Shown here one piece after another: positions 53,398-64,000 of a stretch of 64,000 nt of DNA (positions are counted from its first letter, which is position 1; each line of letters starts with the position of its first letter). The notes beneath the pieces are model-generated. The model had not been told where the DNA came from, ran no database searches, and saw only the letters and a list, made by a program, of their open reading frames with translations. Source of the DNA: Corynebacterium gallinarum (GTDB lineage Bacteria > Actinomycetota > Actinomycetes > Mycobacteriales > Mycobacteriaceae); assembly GCF_014837045.1 (NCBI RefSeq), contig NZ_JACSPR010000005.1, positions 46,190 to 110,189 of the forward strand, read 5' to 3'. A program made the position numbers and the translations under genes.

Positions 53398-53848
53398 CCT
53401 TCCAGGTGACGAGATCGGGGAACTGCTGCTCGAGCCAGTCGAAGGCGGTGGTGGTCGCCTCGAGGGAGCTCATGATGAAGGCCCCGACCTGGTTGTGGCT
53501 GAGCCCCGCCGAGGTGGTGAGTTGGCGGATGGCGTTGACCGCGAGGGTGTCCTGCTCCATCTCGAAGAAGCGCAGGGTGGGGGCGAACTGGGTGAGGTTC
53601 CACTCATTGACAGCGGCCAGCACCACCGAGGCCTGGTCCGTTGCCGGGGCTCCGCGCCACATGGCCTCCATGGTGAGGCCGCCGTCGAGGGCGATGAAGC
53701 TGATGGCGGCGTTGATGAAACCGGTACGGACCACATCGGTGCCGTCGAGTTGATCGACGCGGTAGTTGAGGTTCTCGTCATCGAGGATCCTCGTCACCGC
53801 ATCCAGGCGAAACGCCGTGATGTCGTGGGGTGAGTCAGCTGCAGTCAC
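53375..53848 (-). CDS. YbjN-domain protein, first of a tandem pair
   Basis: A 157-residue soluble protein with the same fold pattern as its downstream neighbour: TRILDDENLNYRVDQLDGT, NEWNLTQFAPTLRFFEMEQDTLAVNAIRQLTTSAGLSHNQVGAFIMSSLEAT. Trp/Phe positions and the NEWN segment are typical of YbjN proteins. Sequence identity between the two copies is low, so the duplication is old. Start ATG 53848. No neighbouring gene explains the role. Confidence 0.75.
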   Translation of the reverse strand: MTAADSPHDITAFRLDAVTRILDDENLNYRVDQLDGTDVVRTGFINAAISFIALDGGLTMEAMWRGAPATDQASVVLAAVNEWNLTQFAPTLRFFEMEQDTLAVNAIRQLTTSAGLSHNQVGAFIMSSLEATTTAFDWLEQQFPDLVTWKDDHDEQH

Positions 53849-53915
53849 TGTGGAATCTGTGTCCTAACGGGGAGTTGATAATTTTCTACAGCCACCCACC
53901 CTACCGGCCGTGTGA

Positions 53916-55439
53916 TCAGCTGTTGCGTCGACGTCTGAAGTCGAGGATGGAGGTGCGGATCGTCTCCTCCACCTCTGCGTCGTCGACAGGCGCGGGCGTC
54001 TCCTCCCCCTTGGCGGCCTTACGGGCAGCCTTGGCGGAGAGGCGTGCCTGTTTCTTCTCGCTGGCCTCCAGGGCCTCCTGATCACGGGTGGCTGCGGCGT
54101 CCGCCAACTCCTCGCCACCGAGTTCATGGGCGATGGCGGCATCGATGGTGGTGTAGCGGAAGACATGGCCGAGTTCCTGCAGCGCGGTGGGCAGGACCTT
54201 CTGGTTGGACAGAGCCAGTTCCTCGGCGCCCTGGCGGCCCAGGATGATCTTGGGGCCGATGGTGGGGATCTGGAAGAACGCCGGGCGGTGCAGTTGGGAG
54301 GCCAGCACCTTCGTCATCTCCTCATTGGTCACCGGGTTGGGTGCGGTGGCGTTGATAGGTCCGGAGACATTCTTGTCGATCACCGCCCGGTAGAAGATGT
54401 CGGTGAGATCATCGAGGGCGATCCAGCTGAACCAGTTGCTGCCGTCGCCGAACTGACCACCCAGGCCTGTGGAGAACAAGGTCTTGAGCACGGGCAGCAT
54501 GCCACCGCGGCCGCTGAGTGCAACACCGGTGCGGATCATTGCGACCCGCTTGCCCGCCTGGGAGGCGGGTTCGGTGGCCTTCTCCCAACCGCGGACCACA
54601 TCAGCGAGGAATCCGCCACCGGTGGGGGACTGCTCATTCAGTTCCTCATCCCCGCGGTCGGGACCGTAGAAACCGATCGCCGAGGCCGAGACCATGGTGT
54701 GGCAGGACTCGGAGGCCGCCACCAGTTCCGCCAGGTTCCGGGTCGGTGTCACCCGGGACTTGCGGATGGCGTCCTTGTGGGAGTCGTTGAAACGACCGAA
54801 GATGGGTTCACCAGCCAGGTGGATGAGTACATCGATGCCGTCGAGAAGCTCAGGCGACGGATGCTCCGGATCCCAGGTGCGCTGCCCGGGTTTCGCCTCT
54901 CCACGCACCAGCTGCACCACGGTGTGCCCACCGGTCTGCAACTGGCCGGTCAGGGCCCGGCCGATCAGGCCCCTGGACCCGGTCATGGCGATGGTGAGCG
55001 GGGTGTCGTCGCCAAGCTCCTTGAAACGCTGCAGTGCCAGCATGTCCTCCAGCAGCTGGTGCTGACGGTAGGCGAACATGCTCGTCAGGGCGATGCCCGG
55101 GACGCGGGTGTTCACCGAATCCGTAATCAGGGTGCCCCCGTCCTGATCAACGAAGTTGTGTACATGCCGCCAGTTGGCCAGGGCCTTCACCGGGGCGTTG
55201 GTGCACACATCAGTAAAACGGCTGCCGTTGAGGTACCCCGACAGATCATGCCGCGCCACCCATTTCAGGCCCGCGGGCAGGCTGAAGATGGTGGTGCCAT
55301 CCGAGAGACGTTCCGCCTGCTGGATGGGGGTGAAGGGCACGAAAGGAGGGGAGAGTCTGGTCACGGCACCCTTACGCGTGTGCCAATCCCAGACCTCTTC
55401 GCGGGGAAAAGGAATAAAATGACTGGTGGTCAGACTCAC
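53916..55439 (-). CDS. SRPBCC domain fused to a TIGR01777-type NAD-dependent epimerase
   Basis: A 507-residue fusion. Residues 1-140 resemble an SRPBCC/START-like ligand-binding domain (SHFIPFPREEVWDWHTRKGA). Residues about 148-440 form a short-chain dehydrogenase-like epimerase with TGSRGLIGRAL at 153, HLAGEPIFGRFN near 211 and SASAIGFYGPDRGDE near 251. Residues 445-507 are a highly charged Ala/Lys/Glu/Arg tail. Some databases label the epimerase part SulA-like cell division inhibitor, which is not well supported. The substrate is unknown. Start ATG 55439. Confidence 0.82.
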   Translation of the reverse strand: MSLTTSHFIPFPREEVWDWHTRKGAVTRLSPPFVPFTPIQQAERLSDGTTIFSLPAGLKWVARHDLSGYLNGSRFTDVCTNAPVKALANWRHVHNFVDQDGGTLITDSVNTRVPGIALTSMFAYRQHQLLEDMLALQRFKELGDDTPLTIAMTGSRGLIGRALTGQLQTGGHTVVQLVRGEAKPGQRTWDPEHPSPELLDGIDVLIHLAGEPIFGRFNDSHKDAIRKSRVTPTRNLAELVAASESCHTMVSASAIGFYGPDRGDEELNEQSPTGGGFLADVVRGWEKATEPASQAGKRVAMIRTGVALSGRGGMLPVLKTLFSTGLGGQFGDGSNWFSWIALDDLTDIFYRAVIDKNVSGPINATAPNPVTNEEMTKVLASQLHRPAFFQIPTIGPKIILGRQGAEELALSNQKVLPTALQELGHVFRYTTIDAAIAHELGGEELADAAATRDQEALEASEKKQARLSAKAARKAAKGEETPAPVDDAEVEETIRTSILDFRRRRNS

Positions 55440-55626
55440 AGGGGCTTCTCCAAGTCAACGGAATGATTCCCGGGTGGGGTAACCGGGTGTCTGGTGGTGT
55501 CCTCATGTTACTCTCCGCGCGTTTATGGGGTAACATCCAAGATGTCGAAGAGACACTCTCCAACAGCATAGTCAGCTGAAACTACAAGGGTGTCATGACG
55601 GACCAGAAAATTAGACATCCTTTAAC
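55440..55626 (+). promoter_or_regulatory. pyr operon promoter region
   Basis: This part of the 220-bp gap before pyrR has a -10-like TAACAT (55531-55536) overlapping the small palindrome ACATC-CAA-GATGT (55533-55545). No gene is visible. A repeated CGGACC occurs at 55599 and 55626. Confidence 0.35.
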
Positions 55627-55654
55627 GGACCGCACAGTGAGGCGGGGAAGGAGG
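55627..55654 (+). promoter_or_regulatory. Candidate PyrR-binding RNA loop overlapping the pyrR ribosome-binding site
   Basis: CCGC (55630-55633) and GCGG (55642-55645) close a stem whose loop contains CAGTGAGGC, matching the core CNGNGAGGY of PyrR-binding RNA. The Shine-Dalgarno AAGGAGG (55648-55654) follows at once. In Mycobacterium PyrR binds such a loop and blocks translation start; the same mechanism is likely here, as no terminator is visible in the leader. Confidence 0.65.
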
Positions 55655-55659
55655 TCACG

Positions 55660-56238
55660 ATGAGCGAACGTAGGAATACGGTGGTCGAACTCCTGGGGGA
55701 GAACGACGTCAACCGTACCGTCGCGCGCATCGCGCACCAGATTATTGAGAAGACCGCTCTTGATTCACCGGGAGCGGACCGGGTCATGCTTTTGGGAATC
55801 CCCTCGGGTGGTGTTCCCCTGGCGGAGCGCTTGGCAGCCAAGATTGAAGAATTCTCGGGCGTCCGTGTTGATACCGGCGCCATTGACATCACCCTCTACC
55901 GTGATGATCTCCGCAATAAGCCACACCGTGCACTGCAGCCCACATCCATCCCCTCCGGTGGCATAGACAAGACCACCGTTGTCTTGGTTGATGATGTGTT
56001 GTTCTCCGGCCGTACCGTCCGCGCCGCACTTGATGCGCTGCGTGACCTGGGGCGCCCCAACTACATCCAGCTTGCCGTCCTCGTTGACCGCGGACACCGC
56101 CAGCTGCCCATCCGTGCTGATTACGTGGGCAAGAACCTGCCCACCGCACGCGCGGAGGACGTCACCGTGATGCTCCGGGAGATCGACGGCCGTGACGCCG
56201 TGACCCTCACCCGCGAAGAGGGCGAAGGGGACATTTGA
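55660..56238 (+). CDS. pyrR: Pyrimidine operon regulator PyrR / uracil phosphoribosyltransferase
   Basis: A 192-residue PRTase-fold RNA-binding regulator. The PRPP motif [19 protein letters not shown] near residue 108, [14 protein letters not shown] near 47 and the [17 protein letters not shown] segment typical of PyrR are intact. With UMP or UTP bound it would bind the leader loop just upstream. Its TGA overlaps the ATG of pyrB. AAGGAGG lies 5 nt before the start. Confidence 0.95.
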   Translation: MSERRNTVVELLGENDVNRTVARIAHQIIEKTALDSPGADRVMLLGIPSGGVPLAERLAAKIEEFSGVRVDTGAIDITLYRDDLRNKPHRALQPTSIPSGGIDKTTVVLVDDVLFSGRTVRAALDALRDLGRPNYIQLAVLVDRGHRQLPIRADYVGKNLPTARAEDVTVMLREIDGRDAVTLTREEGEGDI

Positions 56239-57176
56239 TGAAGCACCTCCTCTCAATTGCGGATCTGTCCCGCGATGAGATCATCAGCCTCCTCGATGAG
56301 GCTGACCGCTTCAGGGAGGTGCTCGAGGGTCGGGAGGTGAAGAAGCTGCCCACGCTGCGTGGGCGGACCATCTTCACCCTCTTCTACGAGAACTCCACGC
56401 GTACCCGTTCCTCCTTCGAAACCGCAGGCAAGTGGATGAGTGCGGATGTGATCAACATTTCCGCCTCCTCCTCCAGCGTGAAGAAGGGCGAATCCCTCAA
56501 GGACACGGGCCTGACCCTGTCCGCCATCGGTGCGGATGCCATCATCATGCGTCACCCGTCGTCAGGCGCGGCCCAGCAGCTGGCGGGCTACGTCGCCCCC
56601 GGCGGGGTGGGTCCCAGCGTGATCAACGCCGGCGACGGTTCCCACCAGCACCCCACCCAGGCGCTTCTCGACGCCCTGACCATCCGTCAGAGGCTCGGTG
56701 GCATTGAGGGACGCAAGATCGTCCTCGTCGGTGACGTCCTGCATTCCCGGGTGGTGCGCTCCAATGTGGATCTGCTGTCCACGCTGGGCGCGGAGGTTGT
56801 CCTGGTTGCTCCGCCGACCCTCCTGCCGTACGGCGTGGAGAACTGGCCGGTGCGTACCAGCTACGACATGGATGCTGAGATCCGGGATGCGGATGCGGTG
56901 ATGATGCTGCGCGTCCAACAGGAACGCATGCAGGGCGGATTCTTCCCCTCCCACCGCGAGTACGCCACCCTCTACGGCATGAGCAAGGCCCGTGAGGCCA
57001 GCCTGAAGGACTCCGCGATCATCATGCACCCGGGTCCGATGCTGCGTGGCATGGAGATCAACTTCGGTGTGGCGGATGCCCCACGTACTGCTGTCCTGCA
57101 GCAGGTAAGCAACGGTGTTCACGTGCGCATGGCTGTGCTGTTCGCACTCGTCGCAGGTTCAGACGCCACCATCTGA
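56238..57176 (+). CDS. pyrB: Aspartate carbamoyltransferase catalytic subunit
   Basis: A 312-residue enzyme of the ATCase/OTCase family. The carbamoyl-phosphate motif STRTRSSFE near residue 53, [12 protein letters not shown] and [17 protein letters not shown] near 134 are present, and [10 protein letters not shown] follows. No regulatory subunit pyrI is present, as in other actinobacteria. The start ATG 56238 overlaps the pyrR stop. Confidence 0.97.
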   Translation: MKHLLSIADLSRDEIISLLDEADRFREVLEGREVKKLPTLRGRTIFTLFYENSTRTRSSFETAGKWMSADVINISASSSSVKKGESLKDTGLTLSAIGADAIIMRHPSSGAAQQLAGYVAPGGVGPSVINAGDGSHQHPTQALLDALTIRQRLGGIEGRKIVLVGDVLHSRVVRSNVDLLSTLGAEVVLVAPPTLLPYGVENWPVRTSYDMDAEIRDADAVMMLRVQQERMQGGFFPSHREYATLYGMSKAREASLKDSAIIMHPGPMLRGMEINFGVADAPRTAVLQQVSNGVHVRMAVLFALVAGSDATI

Positions 57177-57188
57177 CGATTGTCACCA

Positions 57189-57207
57189 CGGCCGGTGGTA
57201 CCGGCCG
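57189..57207 (+). other. GC-rich hairpin between pyrB and pyrC
   Basis: CGGCCGGT (57189-57196) and ACCGGCCG (57200-57207) form a perfect 8-bp stem with a 3-base loop. Only CTGTTT follows. It may be an RNA-processing or pausing site rather than a terminator, because pyrC lies 22 bp on. Confidence 0.5.
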
Positions 57208-57228
57208 CTGTTTAAGGAATCTTCCGAC

Positions 57229-58581
57229 ATGACTGTTAATGAATATCCCGAGACCGGTGCGCTCGCGCCGGCTGCACCGGGAACCCTGTTGGTCACCGAC
57301 GTCCGTGTGTACGGCGAGGGTGAGCCGACCAACGTCCTCATCCGCGATGGTGTGATCGACTCCCTCGAGGCCCCCGCCTCCGGTGAGTACGACCACGTTG
57401 TTGACGGCAACGGGGGAGTGCTGCTCCCCGGTTTCGTCGATATGCACGTCCACCTGCGCGAACCCGGCCGTGAGGACACCGAGACCATCGCCACCGGTTC
57501 CGCGGCTGCCGCCAAGGGTGGGTTCACCGCGGTGTTCACCATGGCCAACACCACCCCCGTGATGGACCAGCCGCTGATCGCCGAGGGGGTCTGGTTCAAG
57601 GGCCAGAACGTCGGCCTGTGCGATGTGCACCCCGTCGGTTCCATCACCAAGGGCCTGGCGGGCAAGGAGCTCACCGAGTTCGGCATGATGGCCCGTTCCG
57701 AGGCGCGTGTGCGCATGTTCTCCGACGACGGCAAGTGCGTCGATGATCCCCAGGTGATGCGCCGCGCCCTGGAGTACGCGAAGGGCATGGATGTCCTCAT
57801 CGCCCAGCACTGCGAGGACCACCGCATGACCGAGGGTGCCAGCGCCCATGAGGGCGAGAACGCAGCCCGCCTGGGACTGCGGGGCTGGCCACGGGTGGCC
57901 GAGGAGTCCATCGTGGTCCGTGACGCCATCCTCGCCCGCGACTACGGCAACCGCGTGCACATCTGCCACGCCTCCACGGAGGGCACCATCGAGCTGCTGC
58001 GCTGGGCCAAGTCCCAGGGCATCCCGATCACCGCCGAGGTGACCCCACACCACCTCATCCTCACCGATGAGCGCCTCAAGACCTATGACGGTGTCAACCG
58101 CGTCAACCCGCCCCTGCGTGAACAACGCGACACCCTCGCACTGCGGGATGCGCTTCTCGACGGCACCCTCGATGTCGTGGCCACCGACCACGCCCCCCAC
58201 GGTTCCGAGGACAAGTGCTGTGAATTTGAAAACGCCAAGCCCGGCATGCTCGGCCTGGAGACCTCCCTGTCCATCATCGCGGACACCTTCGTGGCCTCCG
58301 GGCTCGCGGACTGGCGGTTTGTGGCGAAGGTCATGAGTGAGCGGCCGGCGGAGATCACCCGTCTGCCCGGACATGGTCGTCCGATCGCGGTGGGGGAGCC
58401 CGCCAACCTCACCATCGTGGATCCGGGGCAGACCTGGACCGCCCGGGGTGAGGAGTTCGCCTCCAAGGCATCCAACACCCCCTATGAGGGCATGGAGTTC
58501 AGCGCCAAGGTTTCCCACACCATCCTGCGTGGTCGCGTCACGTGTGAGAACGGGCAACCCGCGATTGCATATAATGCATAA
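57229..58581 (+). CDS. pyrC: Dihydroorotase (class I)
   Basis: A 450-residue zinc amidohydrolase cyclising carbamoyl-aspartate. The metal-binding [10 protein letters not shown] near residue 75, further His in AQHCEDHRM and [10 protein letters not shown], and the catalytic Asp in VATDHAPH near 320 are visible. The bridging ligand in this class is an Asp (here in [11 protein letters not shown]). The start is ATG 57229 after TTTAAGGAAT; a longer frame overlaps pyrB. Confidence 0.96.
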   Translation: MTVNEYPETGALAPAAPGTLLVTDVRVYGEGEPTNVLIRDGVIDSLEAPASGEYDHVVDGNGGVLLPGFVDMHVHLREPGREDTETIATGSAAAAKGGFTAVFTMANTTPVMDQPLIAEGVWFKGQNVGLCDVHPVGSITKGLAGKELTEFGMMARSEARVRMFSDDGKCVDDPQVMRRALEYAKGMDVLIAQHCEDHRMTEGASAHEGENAARLGLRGWPRVAEESIVVRDAILARDYGNRVHICHASTEGTIELLRWAKSQGIPITAEVTPHHLILTDERLKTYDGVNRVNPPLREQRDTLALRDALLDGTLDVVATDHAPHGSEDKCCEFENAKPGMLGLETSLSIIADTFVASGLADWRFVAKVMSERPAEITRLPGHGRPIAVGEPANLTIVDPGQTWTARGEEFASKASNTPYEGMEFSAKVSHTILRGRVTCENGQPAIAYNA

Positions 58582-58658
58582 GAGTGAATAAACTACAGTT
58601 CGAGCAATCTCACCCCGCCCGTGTACCGGGCGAACCTACGAAAGGCGACGCTGTCACC

Positions 58659-59861
58659 GTGAGTAATGAAACCAATGCGAACAGCACCGACTCCCGCCAG
58701 GGCGTGACCAACATCGGTTCCGTCCCTGCCTACCTGGTGCTGGCGGATGGCCGTACCTTCAAGGGCTTCGGCTTCGGAGCCATCGGCACCACCCTGGGCG
58801 AGGCTGTCTTCACCACAGCCATGACCGGTTACCAGGAGACGATGACCGACCCGTCCTACCACCGCCAGATCGTGGTCAACACCGCACCGCAGATCGGCAA
58901 CACCGGGTGGAACGAGGAGGACAACGAGTCCCGCGACGGATCGATCTGGGTGGCCGGTCTGGTCATCCGCGACCTCGCCGTCCGTGTGTCCAACTGGCGC
59001 GCCACCACCACCCTCCAGGAGGAGATGGCCAAGCAGGGTGTGGTGGGCATCGGCGGTATCGACACCCGCGCACTGGTGCGCCACATCCGCAATGAGGGTG
59101 CGGTCCCGGCCGGTATCTTCTCCGGCGCGGATGCCGAGCGTCCCATGGAGGAGCTCGTGGAGATCGTCAAGAACCAGCCGTCGATGGTCGGCGCGAACCT
59201 CGCCGTAGAGGTCTCCGCCGATGAGACCTACGTGATCGAGGCCGAGGGCGAGGCACGCCACACCGTGGTTGCCTACGACCTGGGCATCAAGCAGAACACC
59301 CCGCGTCGTTTCGCCGCCCGTGGTGTGCGCACCGTGATCGTGCCGGCGGAGACCCCGTTCGAGGAGATCAAGCAGTACAACCCCGCCGGTGTGTTCATCT
59401 CCAACGGCCCCGGTGATCCGGCTGCAGCCGACACCATGGTCAACATCGTCCGTGAGGTGCTCGCCGCCGATATCCCGTTCTTCGGCATCTGCTTCGGCAA
59501 CCAGATCCTGGGCCGGGCCTTCGGCATGGAGACCTACAAGCTGAAGTTCGGCCACCGTGGCATCAACGTCCCGGTTAAGAACCACATCACCGGCAAGATC
59601 GACATCACCGCCCAGAACCACGGTTTCGCCCTCAAGGGTGAGGCCGGCCAGGAGTTCGAGACCGATTTCGGTACCGCCGTGGTCACCCACACCTGCCTCA
59701 ACGACGGAGTCGTCGAGGGTGTCGCCCTGAAGTCGGGTCGCGCCTATTCCGTCCAGTACCACCCGGAGGCCGCCGCAGGCCCCAACGATGCAAGCCCACT
59801 GTTCGACCAGTTCGTCGCACTGATGGATGAAGACTCCGAGAACCAGAAGGAAGAGGCGTAA
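58659..59861 (+). CDS. carA: Carbamoyl-phosphate synthase small (glutaminase) subunit
   Basis: A 400-residue glutamine amidotransferase feeding ammonia to CarB. The N-terminal CPSase small-chain domain ([15 protein letters not shown]) precedes a class I GATase with the nucleophile Cys in FFGICFGNQ near residue 277 and His/Glu in [12 protein letters not shown] near 365. The start is GTG 58659 after AAAGGCGACG; a longer in-frame ORF begins at 58584. The small membrane-protein gene found between pyrC and carA in some relatives is missing. Confidence 0.96.
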   Translation: MSNETNANSTDSRQGVTNIGSVPAYLVLADGRTFKGFGFGAIGTTLGEAVFTTAMTGYQETMTDPSYHRQIVVNTAPQIGNTGWNEEDNESRDGSIWVAGLVIRDLAVRVSNWRATTTLQEEMAKQGVVGIGGIDTRALVRHIRNEGAVPAGIFSGADAERPMEELVEIVKNQPSMVGANLAVEVSADETYVIEAEGEARHTVVAYDLGIKQNTPRRFAARGVRTVIVPAETPFEEIKQYNPAGVFISNGPGDPAAADTMVNIVREVLAADIPFFGICFGNQILGRAFGMETYKLKFGHRGINVPVKNHITGKIDITAQNHGFALKGEAGQEFETDFGTAVVTHTCLNDGVVEGVALKSGRAYSVQYHPEAAAGPNDASPLFDQFVALMDEDSENQKEEA

Positions 59862-59866
59862 GAAAC

Positions 59867-63208
<3,342 letters not shown>

Positions 63209-63213
63209 GTGTC

Positions 63214-64000
63214 TTGACGCAGACGTTCGGAGACAAGCTTCTCGACGCCGCGTCCACCCGTGGGCGGCTGTGTGTGGGTATTGATCCCCATGAGAGCCTC
63301 CTGCGGGCCTGGGGGCTTCCGGTCGATGCGACGGGACTGGCGGAGTTCTCCCGCATCTGTGTGGAGGCGTTCGCTGACACCGTCGCACTGGTCAAGCCCC
63401 AGGTGGCGTTCTATGAACGCTTTGGTTCGCGTGGTTTCGCGGTCCTGGAGGAGACCATCGGCACCCTCCGCGAGCAGGGTTGTCTGGTGGTCTCGGATGC
63501 CAAGCGCGGGGATATCGGATCCACCATGGCCGGTTATGCCACAGCCTGGCTGGACCCCGCCTCACCGCTGTCCAGTGATGCCGTGACGGTCTCGCCGTAT
63601 CTCGGTTTCGGTTCCCTGCAGCCGGTCTTCGACCTGGCGGAGGAACACGGCAGGGGAGTGTTCGTCCTCGCCGCCACCTCCAACCCGGAGGCACGTGTCC
63701 TCCAGGACCAGACCGATGCGGCTGGGGTGAGCATCTCCCAGCAGATCGTCAACGAGGCTGCGGCGCTCAATGCACCTCACAGGGCGCAGCACCGGGCCGG
63801 CAATATCGGTGTGGTGGTCGGGGCAACCCTGACCGATCCACCGGTGCTGTCCGGGCTGAACGGTGCCATCCTCATGCCCGGCGTCGGCGCCCAGGGTGGC
63901 ACGGCACGCGACGTGGACACCATCGCCGGGGATATGTCCCACCTGGCGTTCCCGAACGTGTCCCGGGCAGTGCTGGCACAGGGTCCGGATGTGGAGAATC
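63214..64000 (+). CDS. pyrF: Orotidine 5'-phosphate decarboxylase (actinobacterial type 2), 3' end outside the window
   Basis: The frame is open from TTG 63214 to the window edge (262 residues, partial). It reads MTQTFGDKLLDAASTRG, then LCVGIDPHESLLRAWGL, KPQVAFYERFGSRGF and the catalytic SDAKRGDIGSTMAGY near residue 91, as in the mycobacterial-type PyrF. It decarboxylates OMP to UMP, the last step of the pathway in this operon. The GTG at 63209 is followed by a stop, so TTG 63214 is the likely start, 5 bp after carB. Confidence 0.93.
   Translation, partial: MTQTFGDKLLDAASTRGRLCVGIDPHESLLRAWGLPVDATGLAEFSRICVEAFADTVALVKPQVAFYERFGSRGFAVLEETIGTLREQGCLVVSDAKRGDIGSTMAGYATAWLDPASPLSSDAVTVSPYLGFGSLQPVFDLAEEHGRGVFVLAATSNPEARVLQDQTDAAGVSISQQIVNEAAALNAPHRAQHRAGNIGVVVGATLTDPPVLSGLNGAILMPGVGAQGGTARDVDTIAGDMSHLAFPNVSRAVLAQGPDVEN

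Overview
The window is a high-GC actinobacterial chromosome segment that I assign to Corynebacterium, most likely C. efficiens or a very close relative. The gene order from thrS to the pyr operon matches the C. glutamicum / Mycobacterium arrangement (thrS-HIT-pgsA-patA-pimA, yebC-ruvCAB-yajC-secDF-apt-rel, aspS, rarA, alaS-ruvX-mltG-aroE, aroCKBQ-pepQ-efp-nusB, pyrRBC-carAB-pyrF). The luciferase-like monooxygenase and FMN reductase pair at 27.9-29.7 kb resembles a pair that I recall (from memory, unverified) being named after C. efficiens loci CE1758/CE1759. Nearly all of the window is housekeeping sequence on the + strand. I see no insertion sequence, prophage, CRISPR array or rRNA.

Layout. 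0-3.1 kb: tRNA-Gly(GCC) and an exported copper/haem trio (CopC-like, PCuAC-like lipoprotein, Tat-exported Dyp-type peroxidase). 3.2-9.2 kb: thrS and the phosphatidylinositol-mannoside operon (HIT, pgsA, patA, pimA, LemA-like). 9.3-11.8 kb: pdxS without pdxT, a DUF3817-like membrane protein and an acyl-CoA thioesterase. 12-16 kb: yebC and the Holliday-junction genes ruvCAB. 15.4-24 kb: yajC, secD, secF, a peptide-binding lipoprotein, apt and rel. 24-27.9 kb: a small secreted protein, an exported cyclophilin, an MBL hydrolase and hisS. 27.9-36 kb is the accessory part: FMN reductase plus luciferase-like monooxygenase, a HEPN-CBS protein, a tyrosinase with a small His-rich MelC1-like partner, an SNF2 helicase and a zinc metallopeptidase. 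36-46.5 kb: aspS, a kinase-fold protein, rarA, alaS, ruvX, mltG and aroE. 46.5-52.9 kb: an orphan prepilin-type peptidase, then aroC, aroK, aroB, aroQ, pepQ, efp and nusB. 52.9-55.4 kb: two tandem YbjN-like genes and an SRPBCC-epimerase fusion on the minus strand. 55.6-64 kb: the pyrimidine operon with a candidate PyrR-binding RNA loop, cut by the window end inside pyrF.

Regulatory observations. Several genes start about 8 nt (7-8) after a -10-like hexamer and have no Shine-Dalgarno sequence, suggesting leaderless mRNAs (25862, 26564, 32438, 39576, 47056, perhaps 15452). Perfect palindromes lie upstream of secD and over the alaS promoter. The most unusual signal is a short motif, CGTCGANAAGC, that I find at least 19 times in both orientations, in genes and between them, where well under one copy would be expected by chance.
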